From contig DASXOZ010000017.1 in the NCBI GenBank assembly GCA_036493895.1, positions 109,588 to 173,587 of the forward strand: a stretch of 64,000 bases of DNA, given 5' to 3'. Made by a program: the position numbers and the translations under genes. Each line of letters begins with the position of its first letter. The first letter of the stretch is position 1. The notes beneath the pieces were generated by a model that had not been told where the DNA came from, did not search any database, and was given only the letters and a program-made list of their open reading frames with translations. Source of the DNA: Candidatus Binatia bacterium. Its GTDB lineage: Bacteria > Desulfobacterota > Binatia > UBA1149 > CAITLU01. This document shows positions 19,470-28,494 of this stretch, one piece after another.

Positions 19470-20797
19470 ATCCCGTTCTCCCGGATGACGCTGCGATACC
19501 AGTGCGCGCTCAGCTTCGGCGTGCGCCGGAGGGTTTCGTAGTCGCAGCGGGTGATCCCGAAACGCTTGGCATAGCCGAATCCCCACTCGAAATTGTCCAT
19601 CAGCGACCAGACCATGTACCCGCGCAGGTCGACTCCCTCGGAAATAGCCCGGTGGCACATCTCGAGGTGGCTCTGGATGTAACGCAGCCTTTCGCGGTCC
19701 TCGACCCGGCCGTCCGGGCCCGGCACTTCGTCGTCGTAACCGGCACCATTCTCGGTGACGTACAGCGCAACTCCGTAGCGGGCGTGGAACTCGCGCAGCA
19801 CGGCCAGAAGCCCGGCGGGATAGATCTCCCATTCCATCGCCGTGTAGACGCCGATCGGATGGTCGGTGGCAGCGTCGAAGAACCCGTGGGCTTCGTAGCG
19901 ATCCAGATGGCGTGTGTAGTAGTTCACACCGACGAAATCGATGGGCTGGCCGATGAGCGTGCGGTCCTCCTGGCGGAACGCCGGCAGCAGGTCGCCGAAC
20001 TGGTCGCGCATCGCCGCAGGATAGTCGCCGAGAACGACGGGATCGACGAACCAGTAATTGTGGAATGCGCGGGCCCTGGCTGCGGCCTCCTCGTCACGAG
20101 GATCCTTGCTGGCCGCGACGTGGGCCTGGACGCTGACGGTGATGCCGATCTCCCCTTTGGGAACCAGCGAGCGGAAGCGCTCGACCGCCATGCCGTGGCC
20201 GCGCAGCGTGTGATGCCCGCCGGCCAGCGCTGCCGCCATGTCCTGGTTGCCCGGCGCGTGGATGCCCAGCACGGAGCCCACCCAGTGGAACACCCACGGC
20301 TCGTTGAACGTGATCCACTTGCCGACGCGGTCGCCGAGCGCGGAAAAAAGGGCCTGCGCGTAATCCGCGTACCATCCGGCAATCGACGGGTTGGACCAGC
20401 CGCCCTCGTCCTGCAGGGCCTGGGGAAGATCCCAGTGGTAGAGCGTCAGCATCGGAGCGATGCTGGCGTCCAGAAGCGCGTCGACCAGCCGGTCGTAGAA
20501 GTCCAGGCCGGGCTGGTTCAGCGCTCCGCGACCCTGCGGGAAGATCCTCGGCCACGAGACGCTGAACCGGTACGCCTTCAGGCCGAGCTCACGCATCAGC
20601 GCGACGTCTTCGCGCCAGCGCCGGTAGTGGTCGCACGCGACGTCGCCGTTGTCGTCTCCCGAGATGACGCCGGGCGTGTGGCTGAACGTGTGCCAGATGC
20701 TCGCTCCGGCGCCGTCGGCCAGTGGCGATCCTTCGATCTGGTAGGAAGCGGTCGCCGCGCCCCACAGGAAGCGATCGGGAAAGCGAAGGACGGGCAC
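19466..20797 (-). CDS. GH1 family beta-glucosidase
   Basis: 443-residue (beta/alpha)8 retaining glycosidase. The N-terminal GH1 signature is FLWGAATASYQIEG, the acid/base Glu is in ITFNEPWVFHW, and the nucleophile Glu is in LYVTENGAGYDD; the SLMDNFEWGFGY aglycone/glycone-site segment is present near the C-terminus. Length is standard. No signal peptide, so cytosolic. The GTG start at 20797 is preceded by AGGAG. Substrate is probably a beta-glucoside or related disaccharide. Confidence 0.95.
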   Translation of the reverse strand: MPVLRFPDRFLWGAATASYQIEGSPLADGAGASIWHTFSHTPGVISGDDNGDVACDHYRRWREDVALMRELGLKAYRFSVSWPRIFPQGRGALNQPGLDFYDRLVDALLDASIAPMLTLYHWDLPQALQDEGGWSNPSIAGWYADYAQALFSALGDRVGKWITFNEPWVFHWVGSVLGIHAPGNQDMAAALAGGHHTLRGHGMAVERFRSLVPKGEIGITVSVQAHVAASKDPRDEEAAARARAFHNYWFVDPVVLGDYPAAMRDQFGDLLPAFRQEDRTLIGQPIDFVGVNYYTRHLDRYEAHGFFDAATDHPIGVYTAMEWEIYPAGLLAVLREFHARYGVALYVTENGAGYDDEVPGPDGRVEDRERLRYIQSHLEMCHRAISEGVDLRGYMVWSLMDNFEWGFGYAKRFGITRCDYETLRRTPKLSAHWYRSVIRENGI

Positions 20798-20806
20798 CGC
20801 TGTCTC

Positions 20807-21376
20807 CTAGAGCTGGTCGAGCACGGCTTTGCGCTTCTGTTCGTACTCGTCCTTGGTGATCAGGCCCATCTCGTAGAGTCCCTGCAGGATTTTCAGCCTC
20901 TGCTCGAACTCGTTCTCCTTGTCCGTTGCGGGACTGGAAGCGGCCGGGGACGCAGCGACGGTCGCCGGGGCTCCCGCGGCGGCGGAGCCGGAGGCGGCCG
21001 ACGCCGCGTTGGCCGCTGCCGGGGAAGACACAGGCGCCGGCGCCGAAGCCGAGGCGCCGGTCGGAGCAGTCTCCGGAGAATTGGCGGTAGGCTTCTCCTC
21101 GTGCCCGTGCCCGCCCCACGGCCACATCCTCGACCAGACACTGTCCTTCTCGACCGTCTCCTTTTCGGGAAACTTACCGGTTTTGACAGCCTCGAGCATC
21201 GCTTCCCGGTTGGGGAAAGAGTACCCGGCCGCCGCGCCACGGTGGCAATGGTATTCCCCGGTGCGATGGTCGGCGTGACAGCCGTCCGCGTCCAGGGCGT
21301 CACCGGTGTGGGCAGTCGCGAAAGCCGGCAGCAAGAGCAGCAGCGCGGCCATGGTCCAGAGCGAGATTTTCCGCAT
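20807..21376 (-). CDS. Secreted YHYH-like and SHOCT-domain protein
   Basis: 189 residues: a signal peptide (LWTMAALLLLLPAFATAHT), a His/Cys motif region with DGCHADH and TGEYHCHRG (as in YHYH-type proteins), a low-complexity Ala/Ser/Pro linker of about 70 residues, and a C-terminal SHOCT domain (RLKILQGLYEMGLITKDEY). SHOCT is a short oligomerisation helix pair often fused to membrane or surface proteins. It lies 9 bp upstream of the GH1 gene on the same strand. Function unknown. Confidence 0.75.
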   Translation of the reverse strand: MRKISLWTMAALLLLLPAFATAHTGDALDADGCHADHRTGEYHCHRGAAAGYSFPNREAMLEAVKTGKFPEKETVEKDSVWSRMWPWGGHGHEEKPTANSPETAPTGASASAPAPVSSPAAANAASAASGSAAAGAPATVAASPAASSPATDKENEFEQRLKILQGLYEMGLITKDEYEQKRKAVLDQL

Positions 21377-21578
21377 GGATCGCGCTTTTAGCCCACCCGG
21401 CCCGGCCTCGCCACTTCGGCGTGTGTACGCGGGCTCCCGGACGCTGGCGCGGCTCTTCTCGCGGACTGGTCGAGGCCGCGCCGCGCGCCTTTCCTTCTCT
21501 AGCGTACTCCAGCCTGCTCCAGCGTGGCCTTGCCCGGACTTGATTGCCGTTGCAGGTGGTGCCTACCTTTGCGATCCG

Positions 21579-22208
21579 ATGAGACGTCGCGCCCCGACCC
21601 TTTCGCGTTGCGCCTGCGCCGCAGTCGCCATTTTCGCTGTCTCGCTGGTCTCCGGCTGCTCCGTGCTCGAGCAGAAGCCCAGGCCGCCGCTCCAGATGGA
21701 TGCGACGCTCAAGCCCGACGACATCGACGAGGTCGTCGTGTTGCCGGTCATCGATGCGCGCCCGGCCCGCCTCGAGCAGGTGCAGATCGCGCGCAACGTC
21801 GAGGACGCCACCGTGCGCCGCCTGCGCGAGCGCGGCTACTTCACGCTGACCGCCGATAATTTCCGCCAGAAGCCGGCAGGCCCCCTCGACCTGCACGTCG
21901 CCGGCCCGGACCAGCTCGTGCCGCTCGCCCCCGAGGATTCCAAGTACTTCATGCTCATCCAGGTCGAGCGCCTCGAGCCGGGCACCGATCCCGAAAACAT
22001 GACGTACGACGCGAAAGTCGGCGGCGTGCTCGTCGACCGCTCGCAGGGCCGCGTCGTGTGGCGCGATTTCGCAACGGCCAGCAGCAGCCTGAGCGGAGTG
22101 CTGACGGTGTTCTCGCGCGGCTCGCGCCAGTACGAAGCGGCGGTCAACGCCTCGCGCGCGCTGGTCGATTCGCTTCCCGACAAGAATCCGGCGCACGTCC
22201 ACCGCTGA
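21579..22208 (+). CDS. Putative outer-membrane lipoprotein
   Basis: 209 residues starting at ATG 21579. The signal peptide ends in a lipobox, VSLVSGCS, so the mature protein is probably lipid-anchored at Cys27 or nearby. The body has DEVVVLPVIDARP and a VGGVLVDRSQGRVVWRDF strand, resembling DUF799/GNA1162-like or CsgG-associated lipoproteins, but I cannot fix the family. It is divergent from the SHOCT gene. No partner genes adjacent. Confidence 0.75.
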   Translation: MRRRAPTLSRCACAAVAIFAVSLVSGCSVLEQKPRPPLQMDATLKPDDIDEVVVLPVIDARPARLEQVQIARNVEDATVRRLRERGYFTLTADNFRQKPAGPLDLHVAGPDQLVPLAPEDSKYFMLIQVERLEPGTDPENMTYDAKVGGVLVDRSQGRVVWRDFATASSSLSGVLTVFSRGSRQYEAAVNASRALVDSLPDKNPAHVHR

Positions 22209-22298
22209 ACCGAAATCAGCGACAGGTACTCGTTCCCCGCAATTTTTTCCGCGTCCGCCGCCTGGTGCGACAGGTGCGCGCCTGTCCCGGGTTTCCCG

Positions 22299-23849
22299 TC
22301 AGATCGCGCGGTCGCGATCCTTCCAGTACGGATCCCTCAGCTTGCGCTTGAACAGCTTGCCGTTGGGGTCGCGCGGCATCTCGCTGACGAAGTCGAACGA
22401 GCGCGGGCACTTGTACTTGGCGAGACTCTGGCGACAGAACGCGGCAAGCTCCTCGGCCAGCGCGTCGCCCGCAGCGATGCCGGCAGCGGGCTCGATCGCG
22501 GCCTTCACTTCCTCGCCCCAGTCCTCGTGCGGGATTCCGAAGACGGCCGCGTCACCGACTTTCGGATGCGTCAGCAGCACGTTCTCGATCTCGGTCGGAT
22601 AGATGTTGACGCCGCCGGCGATGATCATGTCGATCTTTCGATCGCACAGGAAAAGATAGCCGTCTTCGTCGAGGTAGCCGATGTCGCCGACAGTGAAGAA
22701 CCCGTCGCGACGGTTGGCCGCGGTCTTGTCCTTGTCGCCGTGGTACTCGAAATCGGCGGTTCCGAGCGCCATGTAGACCGTGCCCGGAGAGCCTGTTGCG
22801 CAGGCCTTCCCGTCATCGTCGAGGATGCGGATTTCCGAGCCGGCCCAGGCGCGCCCGACAGTGCCGGGCTTCTTGATCCATTCGTTCGGCGTCACCAGCG
22901 TGCCGCCGCCTTCGCTCGCCGCGTAGTACTCGTAGACCACGGGCCCCCACCACTGGAGCATGCGCTTCTTGACGTCGACGGGGCACGGCGCTGCCGCATG
23001 AATCATGTGTCGCAGCGACGACGGATCGAAACGCGCCTTGACGTCCTCGGGCAATGCCAGAAGGCGGTGGAACTGGGTCGGCACCATGTGGCTCGTCGTC
23101 ACGCGCCATCGTTGCATCACTTCGAGCGCCGACTCCGGCGTCCACTTGTCCATCACGACGACTGTGTGTCCGTAGTGCAGGGAGCTCGCCGTGAACATCA
23201 GCACCGCGGTGTGGTAAAGCGGGGAGCCGACCAGGTGCACGTTCTCGCCGAGCGGCTCGATGCCGAACATCGCCAGGAACATCGCGAACATCGATCCGAC
23301 GATGTCGGGGTCAAAGTCGAGCAGCCGGCGGCGCACGCCTTTCGGCCTGCCGGTGGTGCCCGAAGTGTAGTTCATCACCTGGCCGGCCGAGCGTCCTTCG
23401 GGCGCGGTGTCCGCGGCTGCCGCAGTAAAGTCGGAGTACGGGACGAAGCCGGCGACGTAGCCGGAGGCGACGCGGCGGCTCGCATCGAGCCCGGCTTCGT
23501 CGGCAGCGGTCCTGGCCGCAGCGCCGTAGCGCTCGTGCGTGAAGAAGACCTTCGCTCCGCAGTCCTTCAGGATGTAGCCGACTTCGGCTGCCGTCAGGTG
23601 CTGGTTGATCGGCGTCAGGTAGATGCCCGACTGGAAGGCCGCCAGGTACAGCTCGATCATTTCGCGTCCGTTCGGGAACATCGCGGCGATCGCATCGCCG
23701 CGGGCGACGCCGAGCGCGCGCATCGCGTGGACCAGGCGGTTGGACTGGGCAGCAAGCTCGCCGGCCGTCACTGTCCCTCCTTCGGGGGTGACCAGGGCAA
23801 TTCGACCGGGATTTTCGGACGCGAGCTTCCAGAAGCCGTACTCGGACAT
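22299..23849 (-). CDS. Acyl-CoA synthetase (AMP-forming, class I adenylate-forming)
   Basis: 516-residue enzyme that activates a carboxylic acid to its CoA thioester through an acyl-adenylate. Core motifs: the P-loop MNYTSGTTGRPKGV, the A5-type YEYYAASEGGG, the hinge/GD motif TVGDIGYLDEDGYLFL, CDRKIDMIIAGGVNIYP, and the C-terminal catalytic Lys in RDPNGKLFKR. The ATG at 23849 has CGGAGAACACG upstream. Together with the acyl-CoA dehydrogenase and enoyl-CoA hydratase in this window it points to fatty-acid or aromatic-acid CoA metabolism, but the genes are scattered. Confidence 0.93.
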   Translation of the reverse strand: MSEYGFWKLASENPGRIALVTPEGGTVTAGELAAQSNRLVHAMRALGVARGDAIAAMFPNGREMIELYLAAFQSGIYLTPINQHLTAAEVGYILKDCGAKVFFTHERYGAAARTAADEAGLDASRRVASGYVAGFVPYSDFTAAAADTAPEGRSAGQVMNYTSGTTGRPKGVRRRLLDFDPDIVGSMFAMFLAMFGIEPLGENVHLVGSPLYHTAVLMFTASSLHYGHTVVVMDKWTPESALEVMQRWRVTTSHMVPTQFHRLLALPEDVKARFDPSSLRHMIHAAAPCPVDVKKRMLQWWGPVVYEYYAASEGGGTLVTPNEWIKKPGTVGRAWAGSEIRILDDDGKACATGSPGTVYMALGTADFEYHGDKDKTAANRRDGFFTVGDIGYLDEDGYLFLCDRKIDMIIAGGVNIYPTEIENVLLTHPKVGDAAVFGIPHEDWGEEVKAAIEPAAGIAAGDALAEELAAFCRQSLAKYKCPRSFDFVSEMPRDPNGKLFKRKLRDPYWKDRDRAI

Positions 23850-24225
23850 CGTGTTCTCCGTTTGGCCGGGTCTGGCCGGCCTCAGGGCCGGGCACGACGG
23901 CCGCCGCGATAATCGCGGCTGGCGCGCGGCGGCCTGGCGCGGCAATCGCGCCCGGCCCGGCATCGGGACGTGGCGCCGGACCCCATTGTCCGCGCAGCGG
24001 CGTCCGGTCAAGTCGGCCCACCGCCCAAAATCGCACTACACTGCGCGACGGTTCCCCGGTACTATCCCCTGACGGCGGCACGCGAGTGCTGCCGCCTGCG
24101 GCACGGAAAGGTGCCGCCTCGAGCGGCATCTGAGGGGACGGTGCCGAGCCGAGCGGGCGGGGTCGGGTGCCCGGCTGCCAGTCCCCGGGGAACATCCCGT
24201 CCAGCTTCCAGGAGCACCGTAGTCG
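23850..24225. other. Intergenic region between divergent acyl-CoA synthetase and FN3 genes
   Basis: 376 bp, very GC-rich, presumably carrying both promoters. The part 24080-24150 has several short gccgcc/ggcac hairpin-forming words (for example gtgctgccgcctgcggcac). No gene, tRNA or clear promoter consensus is seen. Confidence 0.5.
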
Positions 24226-25125
24226 ATGAGAGTGCACGCGATCGCCGTCCTTACCGTCCTTCTTTGTACCTGCGCCGTGGCCGCGCAGGCGTCTGTGCCG
24301 GAGGCTCCGGATACGGTGCGCCGCGCGCGCATCGACAGTGACCACGTGAAGATCACGTGGGTCGACAACAGCGACAACGAAACCGGGTTCCAGGTGCTGC
24401 GCAAAGGGCTCGCCGACGCGAACTTCGAAGACCGCGGTACCGTCGATGCCAATACCACCGAGTTCGTCGATGACGCGCCGACCGGAACGGTCTTCATCTA
24501 CGAGGTCGTCGCGTTCAACGACGACGGCACCTCGGCCGACAGCAACATCTGCTACGTCAACCGACCGCCGCCGGGCGTTCCGCTGTACTTCAACATCCGG
24601 CTGATCGCGCTCACGGTCATGCGCGTGTCGTGGTCCGACCGCAGCAACGGCGAGAAGGGATTCGAGATCCAGAGGGCCAAATTCGGCAAGCCGTTCCAGA
24701 CGCTCGTGCACGTCCCGGCCAATACGACGACGTATGACGACTACACGCTGGACCCGGCCAACACGTACAGCTATCGGGTCAGGGCGCTCGGCCGGGCCGG
24801 CATCTGCTGGGACAATTCCCGTTTTACGCCGACGCGCACCGACACGACCAAGGGCGACAAGGAAATCGTCCAGGTGGAGTTGTTCGGCCACGGAAAAGGA
24901 ACGGTGACTTCGAAGCCCGCCGGCATCATCTGCGGGCCCAAGGACGACCAGTGCACGGCGGAGTTCCCGCTGGCCACCGACGTCGTGCTCACGGCGAAAT
25001 CCACTCCGCTGTCGCACTTTGCCGGCTGGTCCGAGTACGCCAACTGCCAGGGCCAGACGGCCCCGTGCACGGTCTACACGAGCAAGCCGCGCGTGGTCGG
25101 AGCCACCTTCCGCAAAAACAGGTAG
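24226..25125 (+). CDS. Secreted fibronectin type III repeat protein
   Basis: 299 residues: a signal peptide (LTVLLCTCAVAAQA), two fibronectin type III-like domains (about 28-120 and 122-215, with VKITWVDNSDNETGFQV and MRVSWSDRSNGEKGFEI in the same place in each), and a C-terminal bacterial-repeat/InlB-like domain with HGKGTVTSKPAGI and LTAKSTPLSHFAGW. Four cysteines in the last domain may form disulfides. Probably extracellular, binding carbohydrate or protein. The start is ATG 24226, with AGGAG about 12 bases upstream. Confidence 0.85.
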   Translation: MRVHAIAVLTVLLCTCAVAAQASVPEAPDTVRRARIDSDHVKITWVDNSDNETGFQVLRKGLADANFEDRGTVDANTTEFVDDAPTGTVFIYEVVAFNDDGTSADSNICYVNRPPPGVPLYFNIRLIALTVMRVSWSDRSNGEKGFEIQRAKFGKPFQTLVHVPANTTTYDDYTLDPANTYSYRVRALGRAGICWDNSRFTPTRTDTTKGDKEIVQVELFGHGKGTVTSKPAGIICGPKDDQCTAEFPLATDVVLTAKSTPLSHFAGWSEYANCQGQTAPCTVYTSKPRVVGATFRKNR

Positions 25126-25146
25126 TTACGAACCGGGGTCACGAAT

Positions 25147-25220
25147 CGGGGCCAGGCACCATTCCGCTGGTGCCTATTCCGCTGGTGCCTGACCCCATTC
25201 CTGTGGTGCCTGACCCCATT
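25147..25220. repeat. REP-like palindromic repeat, GGGGTCAGGCACC family
   Basis: Between convergent genes. GGTGCCTGACCCCATT occurs twice in direct orientation (25184-25199 and 25205-25220), preceded by a GGGGCCAGGCACC arm that pairs with them. The same words occur before tRNA-Leu (33051-33158). Confidence 0.75.
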
Positions 25221-25229
25221 ACACCTCAG

Positions 25230-26060
25230 TCATAGCGCTTGGCCGCGGCCGCGGGATTGGACGGCGGCGCGGCGTGCGCGGATGTCGCTGCCTGAGACCG
25301 AGCGCATGTGCTCGCGGGCGCGCTGTGTTTCCAGTGCCAGCGCTTCTTTCATCGGCATCCGGTAGCCGTCGTCGATCAGGCGCTTGTAGGCGCGCACGAC
25401 ATCGCGCGGGGCGCCCTGCATGTCGCGCGCGAGCGCGCGGGCGGCAGGCATCAGCGCATCCGTCGCGACGACCCTCGATACCAGCCCCCACGCCGCCGCG
25501 TCGGCAGCCGAAAGGAAGTTGCCCGAAAGCGACAGCTCCTTGGCGCGCGAAAGCCCGACGATGCGCGAGAGTTTCTGGCTCAGACCCCAGCCCGGCAAGA
25601 TGCCGACGCGGGCGTGCGTGTCGGCAAAGCGTGCATCCTCGGATGCCAGCAGCACGTCGCACGCGAGCGCCAGCTCGAAACCGCCGGTGATCGCAAAGCC
25701 GTTGATCGCGCCGATCACCGGTCCGGGAAAACTCTCGACTGCCTCGACGACGTCGGCTCCGGCCACCGCGCTCTCGCGCTCGCTTCGGCCTGCGCTGTCG
25801 GGGTCGACGCCGGAGGCCGACTCCGGCGCCGCCCCCTGAGGCTCGCTGCCCAGCTCGCGAAGATCGAGCCCCGCGCAGAACGCGCGCCCGTTTCCGGTCA
25901 GGATTGCCACGTCGACGTCTTCATCGACGGCAAGCTCGCGGAACGTTGCGACGAGCTCGCGGCGAAGCTGGCGCGACAACGAGTTCAGCTTGTCGGGACG
26001 GTTCAGCGCAACGACGGCTACGCCGGCGTCTTTCTCGACCAGAAGCACAGGATCGCTCAC
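25230..26060 (-). CDS. Enoyl-CoA hydratase/isomerase family protein
   Basis: 276-residue crotonase-fold protein. The oxyanion-hole strands are GRAFCAGLDLREL and AINGFAITGGFELALACD, followed by the family's ADTHARVGILPGWGLSQ helix region. There is a ~30-residue Ser/Asp/Glu-rich insertion just before the second oxyanion segment that is unusual for the fold. The start is GTG 26060 with AGGAGACTTC upstream; the open frame runs further to 26117 without support. Either hydratase or isomerase activity is possible. Confidence 0.9.
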   Translation of the reverse strand: MSDPVLLVEKDAGVAVVALNRPDKLNSLSRQLRRELVATFRELAVDEDVDVAILTGNGRAFCAGLDLRELGSEPQGAAPESASGVDPDSAGRSERESAVAGADVVEAVESFPGPVIGAINGFAITGGFELALACDVLLASEDARFADTHARVGILPGWGLSQKLSRIVGLSRAKELSLSGNFLSAADAAAWGLVSRVVATDALMPAARALARDMQGAPRDVVRAYKRLIDDGYRMPMKEALALETQRAREHMRSVSGSDIRARRAAVQSRGRGQAL

Positions 26061-26173
26061 GAAGTCTCCTTTGCCCACCGCACGGTGACGGCGCAGCGCT
26101 TGCTCACCGCTGCGCACCGATGGCAGCGCAGCGTTTGTCCGTCAATAACGTGCGGCCGCCGCGCCGGGCTCCT

Positions 26174-27337
26174 TCACTGCCCAGGCGCTGCCGTCACCGG
26201 CGTGCCGCCCGACGGCGGGGGATGCAGACGCCAGATCTGGTAAGGACCGTGGCTGCGGATCTCGTTGTCATCGAGGAACAGGACGTCCTGCAGCGCGCTG
26301 CAGGTCACGTACAGCATGCCGCCGGGCCCGAAGCTGAAACCGTCCGGCCAGCGAAGGCGAGGATCGGCGACCAGCGTTTCCAGGCTTCCGTCGGGTTTGA
26401 GGCGATGAATCGCCGAATGCTCCATGTCGCCGATGTAGACGTTGCCGGCGTCGTCGGTCGTAAGACCGTCGGTCAGCGTCTTGTCGGCAAAATTCTCGAC
26501 GCGCGAGGCCAGCGTCGCCGCGTCCAGCGAAGTATCGACGAGGTCGCTCGCGCGCACGCGGTACATGCGGCTGCCGGTGACGGCGCCGTAGTAGAGCCAC
26601 TGCCCGTCGCGCGACAGCGCGATGGAATCGACGGCGATGCGAAGCGGGAGGATTCCTCCGGGCAGCATCATGCGCCGCGCGCCCGCCTGGATGATCCACG
26701 GCTCGGCCTGCACGGACGGATGTCCCTGGAGCACGCGACGGCTCGTCTTCGTCCTGGTGTCGTACACGATCAGCGCGGGTGTCTGCAGCACCGGGCTCGT
26801 CTCGGCGATGAAGATGTAGCGGCCTTCCGGATCGACCTGGAAGTCGTTGAGCATCGAGCCGAGACCGGCCACCGACGACGGGAATTCGTAGCGATGGACG
26901 ATGCGGCCGCTTGCCGTGTCGAAGGCGAGGATCCGCGGCGTGCCGCGGCCGAATCGCGCGAAATCGAGCACCCACAGCCGGCCGAGGCGGTCGATGCGCA
27001 CCGCGAGGATCGACTGGAAGTACGGAAGATCCTCGCGCGGATGCTGGAACGCTTCGTCGGGAAACGGCACGGGCTTGCCGCCGGAAAGCTCGACGACCGA
27101 ATCGGAAGGATGTCCGTCGGGATGCAGCGTGAAGAAGATGCGTCCTTCGGCCGAGACCGCGATGTTGCCCGGCGGAAAATCGAGATCGGCGACTTTCTCG
27201 ACCGCATCGGAGCTCAGGAGCGGCGCCTTGCTGCGGTCGGGAAGGCGCGACCCGCCGCTGCGGCTGTAGACGATGCCGCCGAGCAGCGACAGCAGGACGG
27301 CGACGACGACGCCGACGATTCGCAGCAGCGTCTTCAT
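26174..27337 (-). CDS. Major royal jelly / Yellow-like beta-propeller protein
   Basis: 387 residues with an N-terminal membrane anchor or uncleaved signal (LLRIVGVVVAVLLSLLGGIV). The rest is a six-bladed propeller of the MRJP/Yellow (SMP-30-like) type: RLGRLWVLDFARFG, MLNDFQVDPEGRYIFIAE, DSIALSRDGQWLYYGAV and WPDGFSFGPGGMLYVT. Bacterial members are periplasmic or secreted and of unknown substrate; some relatives are lactonases. Its ATG overlaps the stop of the quinone oxidoreductase gene (ATGA), so the two are translated as a coupled pair. Confidence 0.87.
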   Translation of the reverse strand: MKTLLRIVGVVVAVLLSLLGGIVYSRSGGSRLPDRSKAPLLSSDAVEKVADLDFPPGNIAVSAEGRIFFTLHPDGHPSDSVVELSGGKPVPFPDEAFQHPREDLPYFQSILAVRIDRLGRLWVLDFARFGRGTPRILAFDTASGRIVHRYEFPSSVAGLGSMLNDFQVDPEGRYIFIAETSPVLQTPALIVYDTRTKTSRRVLQGHPSVQAEPWIIQAGARRMMLPGGILPLRIAVDSIALSRDGQWLYYGAVTGSRMYRVRASDLVDTSLDAATLASRVENFADKTLTDGLTTDDAGNVYIGDMEHSAIHRLKPDGSLETLVADPRLRWPDGFSFGPGGMLYVTCSALQDVLFLDDNEIRSHGPYQIWRLHPPPSGGTPVTAAPGQ

Positions 27338-28326
27338 GCCGGTGCTCCTGCAACGTCGACGATGACCTTGCCATAGCTCTTGCGCCCCGCAAGGTCCGAG
27401 AGCGCGTGCACGACGTCCTCGAACGCGTAGGCACCGAACAGCACGGGCGCGATCTGCCCGCGCGCATGCATTTCGCAGAGCCGCTCGTACGCGTCGGCGA
27501 CAAGCGGGCTGCTGCGGTCGCGGTAAGCGCCCCAGTTCAATCCGACGACCGAAATGTTCTTCAGCATGATGCGGTTGGCGGCGATCTCGGGGATGCGGCC
27601 GCCGGCAAAGCCGATCACGAGCAGGCGCCCTTCGAAAGCGATGCAGCGCGTGGATGCGTCGAAGACGTCGCCGCCGATGCTGTCATAGATCACGTCGGCG
27701 CCCTTGCCGCCGGTCAGCTCGTGCACGCGAACGGCGAAGTCTTCGTCGCGATAGTCGATCAGGTGATCGGCGCCGGCGCGGCGGCAGACTTCGAGCTTGT
27801 CGGGGCCGCCGGCGGTCGCCGCCACCGTGGCACCGAGCGCCTTGCCGATCTGGATCGCGGCGCTGCCCACTCCACCGGCGCCGTTGTGAACCAGCAGGAA
27901 CTCGCCCGCAGCAAGGGCCGCGCGGCGTACCAGCGCGAACCACGAAGTCTGGTACGTGAGCAGCAGTGCGGCCGCTTCGCGGTCGGAGATCGAGTCGGGG
28001 ACGCGAAAACAGGACGCGCCGGGGACGGCCACGCGTTCGGCGAGGGCTCCCCAAGGCGCTGCCGCGATCACGCGCTGGCCCGCATGGACGAGACCTGCGT
28101 CATCCGGTTCGATGACGATGCCGCAAGCTTCGATGCCTGGCGTGAAGGGAAGCGGGGCCTTGACCTGGTAGCGGCCCTGGATCGAAAGAAGATCGGCGAA
28201 ATTGAGGCCCACCGTTCGCACGGACACGAGCGCGTGGTCCGGCTCGCGCGACGGCTCGGCAGCGTCCGTCTCCAGCACCATGGCCGCGGCCGGCTCTCCA
28301 TACTCGTGCACTTTCCACGCTCGCAT
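27334..28326 (-). CDS. NADPH:quinone oxidoreductase (zinc-independent MDR family)
   Basis: 330-residue medium-chain dehydrogenase/reductase. The dinucleotide-binding loop is HNGAGGVGSAAIQIGKALGA; DHLIDYRDEDFAVRV and DVIYDSIGGDVF follow. The catalytic and structural zinc cysteines of alcohol dehydrogenases are absent, which places it in the quinone oxidoreductase branch. It reduces quinones or alpha,beta-unsaturated carbonyls with NADPH. It is the first gene of a pair with the royal-jelly-like protein. Confidence 0.92.
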   Translation of the reverse strand: MRAWKVHEYGEPAAAMVLETDAAEPSREPDHALVSVRTVGLNFADLLSIQGRYQVKAPLPFTPGIEACGIVIEPDDAGLVHAGQRVIAAAPWGALAERVAVPGASCFRVPDSISDREAAALLLTYQTSWFALVRRAALAAGEFLLVHNGAGGVGSAAIQIGKALGATVAATAGGPDKLEVCRRAGADHLIDYRDEDFAVRVHELTGGKGADVIYDSIGGDVFDASTRCIAFEGRLLVIGFAGGRIPEIAANRIMLKNISVVGLNWGAYRDRSSPLVADAYERLCEMHARGQIAPVLFGAYAFEDVVHALSDLAGRKSYGKVIVDVAGAPA

Positions 28327-28494
28327 GGCCTGCTCCGTGGCGCGGGTTGTGTCCTGCGTTCAAAGCCGGCGCAAAGGGCAGGGGGACAGTCGCAAAGGGC
28401 GGTCGCTCCGGGGCCGCGCCTGCGCAGAGCGGCCCGCCGCTCACGCAGATCGGCCGTTCGACACCGCCGGCCGCTGCAGACACACCCGCAGCCG

